A stretch of DNA of 64,000 nucleotides from Ruminococcaceae bacterium UBA6416 (GCA_002438505.1 DJPI01000008.1:6138-70137); one strand, 5' to 3'; counted from the stretch's first letter, positions 29,884 to 38,648 are shown. The notes: generated by a model not told the origin, from the letters alone. Numbers and translations: made by a program.

Positions 29884-30607
29884 TCTTACGCAGCCTCCTT
29901 TCAACCGAGCCGAAAACGGCAGTCAGAATTATAACAGTCAGAAGATAAATTATTGCAACGGCAATAAGCGGCATAAACGCCTCAAAGGTACGTCCTCTGA
30001 TGAGGTCTCCGGCCTTTGTGAGATCCATGATTCCGACATAACCGGCAACCGAAGTTTCCTTAAGCAAAGCGATAACCTCATTAAGGAGGGTTGGAAGAAC
30101 GGTCTTGACCGCCTGCGGAATAACGATGTTAATCATTGTTCTGACATAACCGAAGCCGAGCGAACGTCCGGCCTCAAACTGACCCTCGTCAATCGACATG
30201 ATGCCGCCTCTGAAAATTTCCGCAACATATGCGGCAGAGTTAAAACCAAAGGCAACGATTGCAACAACAACGCCGTTATCCTGTGAAACAAGGATGACAA
30301 AATACCAAAGCATGAGCTGAACAACAACGGGAACGCCTCTGATAACGGTGATATATATTTTGCAAAGCGCATTAATGAACCTCAAAAACCAATAGCCGAA
30401 GCCGCCTCTGAGCTTCATTGTCTCTTCATTCTTGTCATATGACGTTCTGACCATTGCAAGAATAATGCCGAACACGAAACCGATGAGAATTGCAAAAAAT
30501 GTGATGATGAGCGAATTTTTGAAGCCCTGAACGAGCCATTTCCAATAGCCCTCGTTAACAAAGCAGCGCATAAATGTTTCGCCGAGTTTTGCAAACGTCT
30601 CCTTCAA
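29873..30607 (-). CDS. Polar amino-acid ABC transporter permease
   Basis: A 244-aa inner-membrane permease of the His/Glu/Gln/Arg family. It has about five helices (for example SLIITFFAILIGFVFGIIL), the family RGVPVVVQLML segment (about 90), and the EAA loop EAGRSLGFGYVRTMINIVIPQA (about 145-165). It starts at TTG 30607 with AAAGGAGG seven bases upstream. Only one permease gene is present, so a homodimer is expected. It sits between the binding-protein gene and the ATPase gene. Confidence 0.95.
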   Translation of the reverse strand: MKETFAKLGETFMRCFVNEGYWKWLVQGFKNSLIITFFAILIGFVFGIILAMVRTSYDKNEETMKLRGGFGYWFLRFINALCKIYITVIRGVPVVVQLMLWYFVILVSQDNGVVVAIVAFGFNSAAYVAEIFRGGIMSIDEGQFEAGRSLGFGYVRTMINIVIPQAVKTVLPTLLNEVIALLKETSVAGYVGIMDLTKAGDLIRGRTFEAFMPLIAVAIIYLLTVIILTAVFGSVERRLRKSER

Positions 30608-30676
30608 TTATATTCCTCCTTTGTTATGCAAAGATATCTCCGGAAAGCCGACAAGACCTCCCGGGGATACTTTTAA

Positions 30677-30701
30677 AAGAAAGGGCGGAACAAAGCCGCC
30701 C
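30677..30701 (-). terminator. Partial terminator between binding protein and permease genes
   Basis: Stem GGGCGG/CCGCCC (30683-30688 / 30696-30701), followed on the minus strand by TTTCTTTT. A leaky stop here would raise binding-protein expression over permease and ATPase, a common design. Confidence 0.7.
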
Positions 30702-30713
30702 CGTGATTTTTAA

Positions 30714-31526
30714 TTATTCAGCCGGAATGTATTTGTCAATGATTGACTTAACGGTACCGTCTGCAATGAGTTCCTTGAGCGCGGTGTTGACCTTGTCAAG
30801 AAGCTCAGTGTTATCCTTTGCAATCGCGATAGCATACTGCTCCTCAAGCCATGTTCCGTCAAGAATCTTAAGGCCTTCGGTCGTTTTTACGAATGACTTT
30901 GCGGGAGCTTCGTCAATGATAACGGCGTCAACCTTTCCAGTCTTGAGAGCCTGAACGGTATCGGTTGCAGCTTTGTAACGGACAACATTTTCCTCGCCGT
31001 AGCCGCCGTTTTCAACCGTGGCTGAAGCAAGAATATCACCCGTGGTGTCCTGCTGAACGCCAATCTTCATTGAGCCGTCACCTTTGAGGTCGGAGATGGC
31101 TTTGATTGCGGAATCTTCCCTTACGATAACAACCTGCTTTGTTGTTGTGTAAGAATCTGTGAAGTTAACGCTCTCTTTTCTTTCATCGGTAACGGTCATG
31201 CCGGCCATGCCGATGTCGAACTTACCGGTCTGGACGCCGCCAACGATTGAGCCGAACTCAACGTCCTTAATTTCAAGGGTCATGCCAAGCTTTTCGGCAA
31301 TCTTTTCTGCAATTTCAACGTCGATACCGGCAAAGTTGTCTCCGTCCTTGTATTCATACGGCGGGAAGGTTGCGTTGGTTGCCATAACAAGAGTTTTCTT
31401 TTCAGCCGTGTCTGATGCTGACGAGGCGTCTGAAGCTGAAGTTGACGGGTCGTCCTTTGAAGTTCCGCAAGCCACCAAGGCAAAAACCATGAGAGCTGCA
31501 AGAACAAGTGCAATAATCTTTTTCAT
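30714..31526 (-). CDS. Polar amino-acid ABC transporter substrate-binding lipoprotein
   Basis: A 270-aa lipoprotein of SBP family 3. The signal peptide has lipobox LVAC (Cys20), then a Ser/Asp-rich linker, then the binding domain from about residue 45 (KTLVMATNATFPPYEY, FAGIDVEIAEKIAEKLGM, FDIGMAGMTVTDERK, KIGVQQDTTGDILA, VDAVIIDEAPAKSFV). The residue pattern fits a general polar amino acid or cystine/glutamine binder; the ligand is not determined. GGAGGATTTAAG precedes the ATG. First gene of the operon with permease and ATPase. Confidence 0.95.
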   Translation of the reverse strand: MKKIIALVLAALMVFALVACGTSKDDPSTSASDASSASDTAEKKTLVMATNATFPPYEYKDGDNFAGIDVEIAEKIAEKLGMTLEIKDVEFGSIVGGVQTGKFDIGMAGMTVTDERKESVNFTDSYTTTKQVVIVREDSAIKAISDLKGDGSMKIGVQQDTTGDILASATVENGGYGEENVVRYKAATDTVQALKTGKVDAVIIDEAPAKSFVKTTEGLKILDGTWLEEQYAIAIAKDNTELLDKVNTALKELIADGTVKSIIDKYIPAE

Positions 31527-31678
31527 TTCTTAAATCCTCCAATAACATTCGTGAGCAAAACGCGCTCACTTCATACTGCCGGGTAATTTTAACACCTATA
31601 ATTTAATTTGTCAAGCCGGTTTTGTATTTTTTTTCATCTTTTGCGATTATTCATGAATAAAACGCCCGATTATTCAGC

Positions 31679-32578
31679 TTAATTGTGCATATTTTCAGTC
31701 TGTTCCGTCAAAAAATATACAAGCTTGTAATCTCTGACCACGCCCCAAAGCTTTTTGTCCTCAATGAGCGACTGCAAAAAGCCCTTAACGGTTGTCAAAA
31801 GCTTTCCGTACTGGTCGTTTTCAACGCGCAGCGAAAGCGTCTTTGCGCAGACGGCAAAAATTTCCTCAAGCGTTTTTCCGTTGCTGATTGAAAGGAAGTA
31901 CTCCTTGAGCCTTTCAAGACACTGCCTGTTATATGAAGCAAGCGGCGCAATGTCTGCGCACGGCTTGTCATGCGAGGGAACAAAAAGCTCTCCCTCAAGC
32001 GAGCAGAGCATTTTGAGCGTTTCAATGCTTTTATTGATATCGAAAAAGAACGGCAGCTTATAGCTTTCAAATGTCTCCTTTGAAAGCACGGAATCGCCGA
32101 GGAACCAGACATCGTCCGGAGTTTTGACGCCTATCATTCCGAATGAATGACCCGGAAGCGGAAGAATTTCAAACCCTTTTGGAAGCTGTGCCTCGCTCAC
32201 AGGCTTGGCCTTCACACCAACGGGGCGGAAAAAGTAGCTGCGCTCGCGCTTTATCGGCAGTCCGTTGAAATATATCTGACCTTCAAGGTTGCAAAGGTCA
32301 ATGAGGTGGTGCTCAACCTCACTTGAGTAGACCTCGCAGCCATATTTTTCGCAAAAAAACCTGTCGCCGGTGATATGGTCGATGTGAGCATGGGTGTTGA
32401 TTATCATTTTCACGCGCCAGCCGCGCTCTGTCAGATAATTATCAAGGTCTGTATAGCTTTTTTTGTGGTCGCAGCCGTCAATGAGAATGACGCCGCCGTC
32501 CGGAAGAACATAGACTCCCGTGTTTGCAAAGCAGCTCAGATAGTAGGTGTTTTTTGCACACTGAACAAGTTGAAACAT
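31679..32578 (-). CDS. Metallo-beta-lactamase-fold hydrolase
   Basis: A 299-aa MBL-fold protein. The zinc-binding motif is THAHIDHITGD (about 64-74), then LPLPGHSFGMIG (about 147), LGDSVLSKE (about 165), and VPSHDKPC (about 210). ATG 32578 is used because AAGGAG is eight bases upstream; a TTG two codons earlier is too close to the RBS. The C-terminal ~90 residues contain a helical segment of unknown role. The substrate is unknown; glyoxalase II-like thioesters are possible. It is monocistronic. Confidence 0.9.
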   Translation of the reverse strand: MFQLVQCAKNTYYLSCFANTGVYVLPDGGVILIDGCDHKKSYTDLDNYLTERGWRVKMIINTHAHIDHITGDRFFCEKYGCEVYSSEVEHHLIDLCNLEGQIYFNGLPIKRERSYFFRPVGVKAKPVSEAQLPKGFEILPLPGHSFGMIGVKTPDDVWFLGDSVLSKETFESYKLPFFFDINKSIETLKMLCSLEGELFVPSHDKPCADIAPLASYNRQCLERLKEYFLSISNGKTLEEIFAVCAKTLSLRVENDQYGKLLTTVKGFLQSLIEDKKLWGVVRDYKLVYFLTEQTENMHN

Positions 32579-32609
32579 TTCCAACGCTCCTTAATCAAAG
32601 GCATTTTAA

Positions 32610-32635
32610 AAATCAGACCGCCGAAAAAACGGCGG
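32610..32635 (-). terminator. Terminator of the GtrA-like gene
   Basis: Stem CCGCCG/CGGCGG (32618-32623 / 32630-32635), followed on the minus strand by TCTGATTTTT. Confidence 0.75.
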
Positions 32636-32670
32636 CCGGTTTGAAAGCTGATGTGATATATAATGTAATA

Positions 32671-33222
32671 TTATTCTGCGCCTTTTTCTTCCTGCTTATC
32701 CTCTTTTTTCTTGTGGAAAAGAATCTTGTCAACAGGGAAATAGAGGAAAAACTGAATGGCCGAACAGCACATTGTTGAAATGTTTGCCGCGCCCTGAGCG
32801 TTGATTCCCCAGTTAACAAACACACCCTGCAAAGTTGGCGAAAGCCACGCGGAAAAGCAGATGAGCGCAACGGTGAAAACAATGTATATCGGTAAGGTCA
32901 CTGCGATATTCGCGCCGGAATTGAATGTTTTTTCCTTGTTAACAAAGAAAGCAACAATCTGCGCAAGGATATTGGCAATATTGAAAGCAATGAAATAGCC
33001 CAAGCCGTTATTTTTAAGTCCGTCCGAAGCAAAGACCCAGAATTCATAAGGTTCGGCAATGATCTGCTTAACCTGAGGAAGGAGCAAGAGCAGATTGAGA
33101 ACCGCAAACTGAACAATCATCGCAAGAAGGCTGACGAAAATGAACTTCACAAACTGCCAAAGAGTGTTGAGGCCTGAGCCTTTTTCCGCAGCCGCAGAGT
33201 CGATATCTTTAAGCTTTGCCAT
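32671..33222 (-). CDS. GtrA-like polytopic membrane protein
   Basis: A 183-aa protein with four predicted membrane helices (FVKFIFVSLLAMIVQFAVL at about 24; GYFIAFNIANILAQIVAFFV; IAVTLPIYIVFTVALICFSA; a last segment ending FFLYFPVDKILF). The arrangement and the NIANILAQIVAFFVNKEKTF segment fit the GtrA/DPMS family, often involved in moving lipid-linked sugars across the membrane. The C-terminus is charged (KKKEDKQEEKGAE). AAAGGATGG precedes the ATG. No glycosyltransferase lies next to it. Confidence 0.85.
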   Translation of the reverse strand: MAKLKDIDSAAAEKGSGLNTLWQFVKFIFVSLLAMIVQFAVLNLLLLLPQVKQIIAEPYEFWVFASDGLKNNGLGYFIAFNIANILAQIVAFFVNKEKTFNSGANIAVTLPIYIVFTVALICFSAWLSPTLQGVFVNWGINAQGAANISTMCCSAIQFFLYFPVDKILFHKKKEDKQEEKGAE

Positions 33223-33257
33223 AAAGAACCATCCTTTATCTTTTTAATGTGTGTATA

Positions 33258-33286
33258 AGTATACAATATCAAAAAACTAAAATCAA
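33258..33286 (-). promoter_or_regulatory. Promoter of the GtrA-like gene
   Basis: Minus-strand TTGATT (33281-33286), a 17-nt spacer, and TATACT (33258-33263). Confidence 0.8.
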
Positions 33287-33297
33287 GAGAATTTCAA

Positions 33298-33326
33298 GAA
33301 AAAACCTCCGCCGAATGTAGCGGAGG
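33298..33326 (-). terminator. Terminator of the 33-aa micropeptide gene
   Basis: Perfect stem CCTCCGC/GCGGAGG (33305-33311 / 33320-33326), followed on the minus strand by TTTTTTC. It lies 17 nt after the micropeptide stop. Confidence 0.88.
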
Positions 33327-33343
33327 CCAATCGTTGAGAAGAA

Positions 33344-33445
33344 TCAGTTTTTCTTGTTAAGATCGCGGAAAGATTCAACAAGCTGCTGAATAAGGGTTTT
33401 GAACTGTTCAACAAACGCAATGATGCTCTTTACAAATTCGTCCAT
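33344..33445 (-). CDS. 33-aa amphipathic micropeptide
   Basis: A complete miniature gene: promoter TTGCAA-n17-TATAAT (33491-33519), RBS AGAAGGA, ATG 33445, 33 codons, TGA, terminator. The peptide starts MDEFVKSIIAFVEQF and ends with DLNKKN. Hydrophobic residues recur every 3-4 positions through one long helix (I8, I9, F11, V12, F15, L18, I19, L22, V23, F26), with a basic tail. It has no signal peptide or Cys. No known family was recognised. It is too short for usual gene finders. A similar unit lies at 43.1 kb. Confidence 0.75.
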   Translation of the reverse strand: MDEFVKSIIAFVEQFKTLIQQLVESFRDLNKKN

Positions 33446-33490
33446 GAAAAAATCCTTCTTTCATATAAATATTAGGCTTATGCTGAAATA

Positions 33491-33519
33491 ATTATAGCAC
33501 TATTTAAACAAATTTGCAA
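33491..33519 (-). promoter_or_regulatory. Promoter of the 33-aa micropeptide gene
   Basis: Minus-strand TTGCAA (33514-33519), a 17-nt spacer, and perfect TATAAT (33491-33496). Confidence 0.8.
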
Positions 33520-33716
33520 GAGATTTTATAATTTTTCAAACATTTTGTGAACAATCGTTAAATTGCCGAAAACGAACCTGAATTTCTTCCGGATTTTTGC
33601 AAGCCGCGTTCCTGTGAACATTATTCATGTCAATATGTGCAAAAATTTCAAAATTATTAGTGCAGTTTAATGTAATATTTTTAGAAAAAGTCATGGATTT
33701 TTACACGAATGTTTGA

Positions 33717-33746
33717 CTGCCGCAGGCCAAATTCAGCCTGCGGCAG
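33717..33746 (-). terminator. Hairpin downstream of clpC
   Basis: Perfect 10-bp stem CTGCCGCAGG/CCTGCGGCAG with a 10-nt loop. It is placed as the clpC operon terminator but lacks a clear T-run on the minus strand, so it may work poorly or act mainly as an mRNA 3' stabiliser. Confidence 0.6.
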
Positions 33747-33777
33747 TATTATATTGGACAAAACACCGTCACACGGT

Positions 33778-36243
33778 TTATTCCGCTTTTGCGGTTTCGG
33801 TTTCTCTAAACTTCACCTCGCCGTTTTCAAGAACACACTCATACCTGTGTTTCGGAAGAACGGTTCCGTCAAGAATCTGCTCTGAAAGCCTGTCTTCAAC
33901 CTTGCTCTGGATTGCGCGTCGCAGCGGTCTTGCTCCGTAAACCGGGTCAAAGCCCGCATCGGCAACCATTGAAACAACCTCGGGAGAAAAGCTCATTTCA
34001 ATCTCCATGTCTCTGAGCCTTTTCTCGGTCTTCTTGAGCATACGCGCAGCAATTTCATGAATTTCATCCTTGGTGAGCTGGTTGAAAACAATGATTTCAT
34101 CAACACGGTTGAGAAACTCCGGCCTGAACGCCTTTTTAAGCTCGCCCATGACCGCGTCATGAATACGGGTATCGTCCAGCGCGCCGTTATCCTCGCTCGC
34201 GTTCTTGAAGCCGATTGCCTTGCCCTCGCCTGCAATGAGCTTTGCGCCGACATTCGAGGTCATGATGATAACGGTGTTTTTGAAGTCAACGTGTCTGCCC
34301 TGAGAGTCGGTGAGAACACCATCGTCAAGAATCTGAAGCAGCATATTGAAAACATCCGGGTGTGCCTTTTCAATCTCATCAAAAAGAACAACGCTGTATG
34401 GCTTTCTTCTAACCTGTTCAGTCAGCTCGCCGCCCTCCTCATATCCAACATATCCCGGAGGGGAACCGACAAGACGTGAGGTGTTGTGCTTTTCCATGAA
34501 TTCCGACATATCAAAACGGATAACCGCGTTTTCATCGCCGAACATTGCGGCGCCGAGCGCTTTGCAAAGCTCGGTTTTACCAACGCCGGTCGGGCCGAGG
34601 AAGATGAATGAGCCAAGCGGCCTTTTCGGGTCTTTCAAGCCGCTTCTTCCGCGCCTGATTGCTCTTGCAACGGCGGAAACGGCCTTGTCCTGGCCAACAA
34701 TGCGCTTGTGAAGGATTGACTCCATTTCAAGCAGCCGCTGGCTTTCCTCCCTTGTCAGCTCGGTCACGGGGATACCCGTCCAGCCGGAAACAATCTGAGC
34801 AACCTCGCTCGGTGTGACCTCGCCGCCGACCCGGCTTGATTCCTCTTTCCAGTTTGTTTTTGAAGCGGTGAGCTTGGAGCGCAGCTCCTTTTCTTTGTCG
34901 CGCAGCGCTGCGGCGGCTTCAAAGTCCTGCGCATTGACTGCAGCGGCCTTTTCCTCGTTGATTTGCTTGATGTCGTTCTCAATCTTTTTGACCTCGGGCG
35001 GCATTGTAAATGCACGCAGCCTTACTCTTGACGCAGCCTCATCAATGAGGTCAATGGCCTTGTCCGGAAGATACCTGTCAGTGATATATCTTGAGGACAT
35101 TTTGACGGCGGCTTCAATCGCTTCATCCGTGATTTTAACCTTGTGGTGAGCCTCATATTTGTTTCTGAGCCCCTTAAGAATTTCAACAGCCTCCTCTTCT
35201 GTCGGTTCGCCAACCTTGACGGGCTGGAAACGCCTTTCAAGTGCGCTGTCTTTTTCAATATACTTCCGGTATTCCTCAAGCGTTGTTGCGCCGATAACCT
35301 GAAGCTCGCTTCTTGCAAGCGATGGTTTGAGGATGTTTGCGGCGTCAACGGCGCCCTCGGCGGAACCGGTGCCGATAAGGTTATGCACCTCATCAATGAA
35401 AAGGATAACGTCCTTTGCCTTTGTCACCTCGTCAATGCAGCTCTTGATTCGCTCCTCAAAATCACCTCTGTACTTTGTTCCGGCAACCATTCCGGTGAGG
35501 TCAAGCGACACAATACGTTTGTCTTTAAGCAGCTCGGGAACCTCGCCCTGGGCAATTCTCAGCGCAAGGCCTTCGGCAATCGCCGTTTTGCCAACACCTG
35601 GCTCGCCGATGAGGCAGGGATTGTTTTTTGTTCGCCTTGAAAGAATCTGAATGACCCTTTCAATCTCCTTTTCACGGCCGATGACGGGGTCGATTTCTCC
35701 GTTCCTTGCCTTTTTGGTCAAATCCTGACCGTACTTGTCAAGGTTCGGGGTTGAGGTTTTTGCGGAATTCTTTCCGCCGCGTCCGCCTTGAGAGAACGCA
35801 GAGCGGCTGTCCTGAGCGTTTGAAAGTTCATCAAGCAAAAGCGGTGCGGAAACACCAAGCTCGGAAAGGATATATGCGGCGCACCCGTCACCCTCGCGCA
35901 GTATTGCCGAAAGCAGATGCTCCGTTCCGACATAGCCGGAGTTTTCGCTCCTTGCAAGAGAGACGGAAAGCTCAATGATATGCTTGCAGCGCGGTGTGAA
36001 ATCGTCCGGAGTGAGGACGGTTGGAATTCCAACGCCCACTGTGCTTCTGATAAGCTCCTCAACCCTCTGCGGTGTTACTCCGCGCGAAAGAAGGAGGGTT
36101 GTTGCGGCTCCGTTATCCTCGCGGACAAGACCCATAAGAAGGTGCTCACTGCCGATATAGGTGTGGCCGAGGTTTTCCGCAACCTCAATGGCGGAATTAA
36201 GCGCACGGTTCGCTTTTTCGGTAAATCCGGTGAATTTATACAT
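33778..36243 (-). CDS. clpC: ATP-dependent Clp protease ATP-binding subunit ClpC
   Basis: An 821-aa Hsp100 AAA+ unfoldase that feeds ClpP, including McsB-marked proteins. Repeated Clp N domain (KFTGFTEKANRALNSAIEVA, LGHTYIGSEHLLMGL), AAA1 Walker A GEPGVGKT (about 210), a coiled-coil M domain with a UVR segment (AQDFEAAAALRDKEKELRSK, about 420-440), and AAA2 Walker A GPTGVGKT (about 550). The C-terminal D2 domain ends with the GARPLRRAIQ sensor-2. ATG 36243 has AAGGAG nine bases upstream. Last gene of ctsR-mcsA-mcsB-clpC. Confidence 0.97.
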   Translation of the reverse strand: MYKFTGFTEKANRALNSAIEVAENLGHTYIGSEHLLMGLVREDNGAATTLLLSRGVTPQRVEELIRSTVGVGIPTVLTPDDFTPRCKHIIELSVSLARSENSGYVGTEHLLSAILREGDGCAAYILSELGVSAPLLLDELSNAQDSRSAFSQGGRGGKNSAKTSTPNLDKYGQDLTKKARNGEIDPVIGREKEIERVIQILSRRTKNNPCLIGEPGVGKTAIAEGLALRIAQGEVPELLKDKRIVSLDLTGMVAGTKYRGDFEERIKSCIDEVTKAKDVILFIDEVHNLIGTGSAEGAVDAANILKPSLARSELQVIGATTLEEYRKYIEKDSALERRFQPVKVGEPTEEEAVEILKGLRNKYEAHHKVKITDEAIEAAVKMSSRYITDRYLPDKAIDLIDEAASRVRLRAFTMPPEVKKIENDIKQINEEKAAAVNAQDFEAAAALRDKEKELRSKLTASKTNWKEESSRVGGEVTPSEVAQIVSGWTGIPVTELTREESQRLLEMESILHKRIVGQDKAVSAVARAIRRGRSGLKDPKRPLGSFIFLGPTGVGKTELCKALGAAMFGDENAVIRFDMSEFMEKHNTSRLVGSPPGYVGYEEGGELTEQVRRKPYSVVLFDEIEKAHPDVFNMLLQILDDGVLTDSQGRHVDFKNTVIIMTSNVGAKLIAGEGKAIGFKNASEDNGALDDTRIHDAVMGELKKAFRPEFLNRVDEIIVFNQLTKDEIHEIAARMLKKTEKRLRDMEIEMSFSPEVVSMVADAGFDPVYGARPLRRAIQSKVEDRLSEQILDGTVLPKHRYECVLENGEVKFRETETAKAE

Positions 36244-36329
36244 AGGAATCAACTCCTTAGCTTATGATTGGTTTGTATTTTTAACAGACGGCAGACATGA
36301 ATTTCATGCCCGCCGCCCGATTGTTGTAA

Positions 36330-37343
36330 TTATTGCTTGCTCAAAGCTTCTTTAACGGCTTTGGCTCTGAAAACATCGCGTTCGCGCTGAGAGAGGTTTT
36401 CTCCCTGCAAAACGCTGATTGTTGCCGGCTGCATTTCAACAAGCAGACGGCTGAGCGTTTCAAGCGGAAGGTCAATTATCCCCTGCGCCGCGCCAAGACG
36501 AACGAGCGACAAAAGGTCGCAAAATTCATCGCAGCTTATCATATGCGCACTTGTGAGTATTCCGTAAGAGCGCCAAATCCGGTCAATGAATGCGTCGTCC
36601 TTCAAAAGTGCCTGCCGCGCCTGCGTTTCCTGTTCGGCAATCTGCAAAGCAATGGCGTTCAGGTTCTGAACGGCTGCCTGCTCAGAAATTCCGAGCGTGA
36701 CCTGATTGCTCAGCTGGAAAAGCGAGCCGACAAAGCATCTTGTGTTGCCGTATACGCCGCGCAGCGTCAAACCGAGCTTTGCAACCGTTGCGGCAAGGCG
36801 CGCAATCACGCCGTTTTCATAAAGCGCCGGAAGGTGAAGCATTACGGACGCCCTCATCCCCGTTCCGAGGTTTGTTGGACACTGAGTGAGATAGCCGAGC
36901 CTTTTGTCAAAAGCAATGGCCGCCTTTTCTTCAAGCGCTTTGTCAAATTTTGACGCTTTTTCATACGCTTCTTCAAGAGCGAGTCCGGGAAGAATGACCT
37001 GAATGCGGGCGTGATCCTCTTCGCAGAGCATGATACTCACGTCCTCGTCCTTTGAAAGAATCAGCGCGCGGCCTTTCGGGTCGGAAGCAAACTCCGGGCT
37101 GATGAGATGCTTTTCCGCAAGTGAAACGGCAGCAGTGCTTGAAAGCGCGTTCATTTCGGTATATGTGAGTTCTTCACCGTTGTCTGCGGCAAGGAAAATG
37201 TCTTTCATAATCTCATTGACCTTTTCCTTTTCAGCGTTATTCAGCCGCGCCGGGAAGGGATAATCTTTAAGGTTTCTTGCAAACCTTATCCGTGTGCTGA
37301 GAACAACGTCTGAGCGCTCGCCCTTGTTGGAATACCACTTCAT
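36330..37343 (-). CDS. mcsB: Protein arginine kinase McsB
   Basis: A 337-aa guanidino-kinase-fold enzyme that phosphorylates arginines on CtsR and damaged proteins, marking them for ClpCP. Motifs: LSTRIRFARNL (about 16), CEEDHARIQ (about 106), the catalytic-Cys loop QCPTNLGTGMRASVM (about 153), and LRGVYG. It lies three nt after mcsA and is likely translationally coupled. AAAGGGG precedes the ATG. Confidence 0.96.
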   Translation of the reverse strand: MKWYSNKGERSDVVLSTRIRFARNLKDYPFPARLNNAEKEKVNEIMKDIFLAADNGEELTYTEMNALSSTAAVSLAEKHLISPEFASDPKGRALILSKDEDVSIMLCEEDHARIQVILPGLALEEAYEKASKFDKALEEKAAIAFDKRLGYLTQCPTNLGTGMRASVMLHLPALYENGVIARLAATVAKLGLTLRGVYGNTRCFVGSLFQLSNQVTLGISEQAAVQNLNAIALQIAEQETQARQALLKDDAFIDRIWRSYGILTSAHMISCDEFCDLLSLVRLGAAQGIIDLPLETLSRLLVEMQPATISVLQGENLSQRERDVFRAKAVKEALSKQ

Positions 37344-37346
37344 TTT

Positions 37347-37874
37347 TTACTTTTCCCCTTTCAGCTCTTTAATTTCATCTCTGATCACGGCTGCCTGTTC
37401 AAAATTCTGGCAGTCAATGGCTTTTTGCATATCTTCCTGAAGCTTTGCAATTTTTTCCTCGGCGGTCAATTCCTTTTTCTCTTCCGTTTCCGGCTTTTCG
37501 TTCGGAACCTCGGTGTAAGGCACTCTGCCAACGTGCTTTGTTCTTCCGTGGATACGCTGGATTGACGGCAGCAAACGGTCATAGAATTTTTCATAGCAAT
37601 CTGCGCAGCCGACCATTCCGGTGCGGATGATGTCATCAAAGCTACTTGAGCATTTTTCGCAGCGGTCTGTTTTGGCGGAAGCAAGAGCAAAGGCGCTGTC
37701 TTTGAAGAACGATGAAAAGATATTTGGGATACTCAGCGAAAAGTCATCAAAGAAGTCATCATATCCAAGTTTTCTTGCGCACTCGGCGCAAAGGTGAACT
37801 TCCGTTGCCTCACCGTTAACAATTCTTTTTATATGGGTTGTTGCTTCGCGTTTTGAGCAGTTCTGACACAACAT
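37347..37874 (-). CDS. mcsA: McsA, activator of McsB
   Basis: A 175-aa zinc-finger adaptor. Four CxxC-type pairs are visible (CQNC, CAEC, CEKC, CADC). A C-terminal UVR domain (LQEDMQKAIDCQNFEQAAVI) follows a charged linker. It stimulates McsB kinase and stabilises CtsR in Bacillus. It lies between ctsR (15 nt gap) and mcsB. CTGGAGG precedes the ATG. Confidence 0.95.
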   Translation of the reverse strand: MLCQNCSKREATTHIKRIVNGEATEVHLCAECARKLGYDDFFDDFSLSIPNIFSSFFKDSAFALASAKTDRCEKCSSSFDDIIRTGMVGCADCYEKFYDRLLPSIQRIHGRTKHVGRVPYTEVPNEKPETEEKKELTAEEKIAKLQEDMQKAIDCQNFEQAAVIRDEIKELKGEK

Positions 37875-37889
37875 AATTCATTCCTCCAG

Positions 37890-38342
37890 TCAGTTATTCA
37901 TTACCGTTATGAGAAGCTGTTTGAAAATTGATGCGCGGACTTTATCTCTCGCCTCAGCCGGAGCGGCCTTTAAGCAAGAGTCGCTGACAGCGGTGAGGAT
38001 AAGCTTTGCGTCGCGCTTTGAAAGCAGTTCGCGGTAAACAAGATTCACAAGGTGGCCGCGGCAGGTGTTCTCGTCAATCGAGTCACCAACCGAGTTGACA
38101 ACGTGCATCAGCAGCGTTTCGCCGTTGCAGTTGACCTTGGCAATCTTGATGAAGCCGCCGCCTCCCCTTCTGCTTTCAACAATGTATCCGCGCTCCGGAG
38201 TGAACCGGGATGAGATTACATAATTAATCTGGCTCGGAACACAGCCGAGATCCTGAGCGAGCGTATTGCGCCGGAACTCAATCTCGTCCTTTCCGTCAAG
38301 CATTTCGGATATCATTTGAGCTATAACATTAGAAAGGTTCAC
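37890..38342 (-). CDS. ctsR: CtsR, heat-shock repressor
   Basis: A 150-aa class III heat-shock repressor. Winged helix with RRNTLAQDLGCVPSQINYVI and the DNA-contacting beta-wing RGGGGFIKI (about 59-67), whose arginine is the McsB target in Bacillus. The C-terminal domain has RELLSKRDAKLI. GTG start at 38342 with GAAGGTG upstream. First gene of its operon; heptad-repeat operators flank the promoter, so it is autoregulated. Confidence 0.96.
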   Translation of the reverse strand: MNLSNVIAQMISEMLDGKDEIEFRRNTLAQDLGCVPSQINYVISSRFTPERGYIVESRRGGGGFIKIAKVNCNGETLLMHVVNSVGDSIDENTCRGHLVNLVYRELLSKRDAKLILTAVSDSCLKAAPAEARDKVRASIFKQLLITVMNN

Positions 38343-38357
38343 TTTTTAAACACCTTC

Positions 38358-38380
38358 TTTGACTTTGACTTTCTTTGACT
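38358..38380 (-). promoter_or_regulatory. CtsR box, downstream of the ctsR promoter
   Basis: Heptad repeats TTTGACT at 38358-38364, 38364-38370 (sharing one base) and 38374-38380. On the minus strand, AGTCAAA-GAA-AGTCAAA matches the CtsR consensus RGTCAAANANRGTCAAA. Confidence 0.9.
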
Positions 38381-38391
38381 TTCTGATGTAT

Positions 38392-38419
38392 ATTATATTC
38401 GTGTTCGAGCTTTTTGCAA
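38392..38419 (-). promoter_or_regulatory. Promoter of ctsR-mcsA-mcsB-clpC
   Basis: Minus-strand TTGCAA (38414-38419), a 16-nt spacer, and perfect TATAAT (38392-38397), between two CtsR boxes. Confidence 0.75.
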
Positions 38420-38420
38420 A

Positions 38421-38437
38421 GGTCAAAAAAGGTCAAA
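38421..38437 (-). promoter_or_regulatory. CtsR box, upstream of the promoter
   Basis: GGTCAAA-AAA-GGTCAAA is an exact match to the CtsR heptad consensus, but on the plus strand, opposite to the first box. The two boxes are therefore inverted around the promoter. Confidence 0.9.
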
Positions 38438-38465
38438 CTTGTTCAATATCCGCCAAAAATTGAAA

Positions 38466-38648
38466 TTAGCTCTTGTTTTCTCCGGTTTTCTCACTTTTTA
38501 ATTTTTTTGAAAAAAATTTTTCTTTGACTTTGAACCTCTCTTTGTGCGGCGCTGAGGAGCGTTCCGGCCTTTCCCCCGGGAAAAACTCTTTTGCCGTTTC
38601 AAAAGAAAAAAGCTGCTGCTTTTCAAGCTCGTGTGCGTTTTTTTTCAT
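38466..38648 (-). CDS. Small highly charged protein, unknown
   Basis: A 60-aa ORF with a strong RBS (AAAAGGAGAGG) before ATG 38648; a longer version from 38699 also has a GGAG. It is Lys/Glu-rich (starts MKKNAHELEKQQLFSF; C-terminal half KERFKVKEKFFSKKLKSEK) with no hydrophobic segment and no recognised domain; probably disordered. It lies just upstream of the CtsR boxes on the same strand as ctsR, so read-through could link it to the heat-shock operon. It may be a real small protein or a chance frame. Confidence 0.5.
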   Translation of the reverse strand: MKKNAHELEKQQLFSFETAKEFFPGERPERSSAPHKERFKVKEKFFSKKLKSEKTGENKS

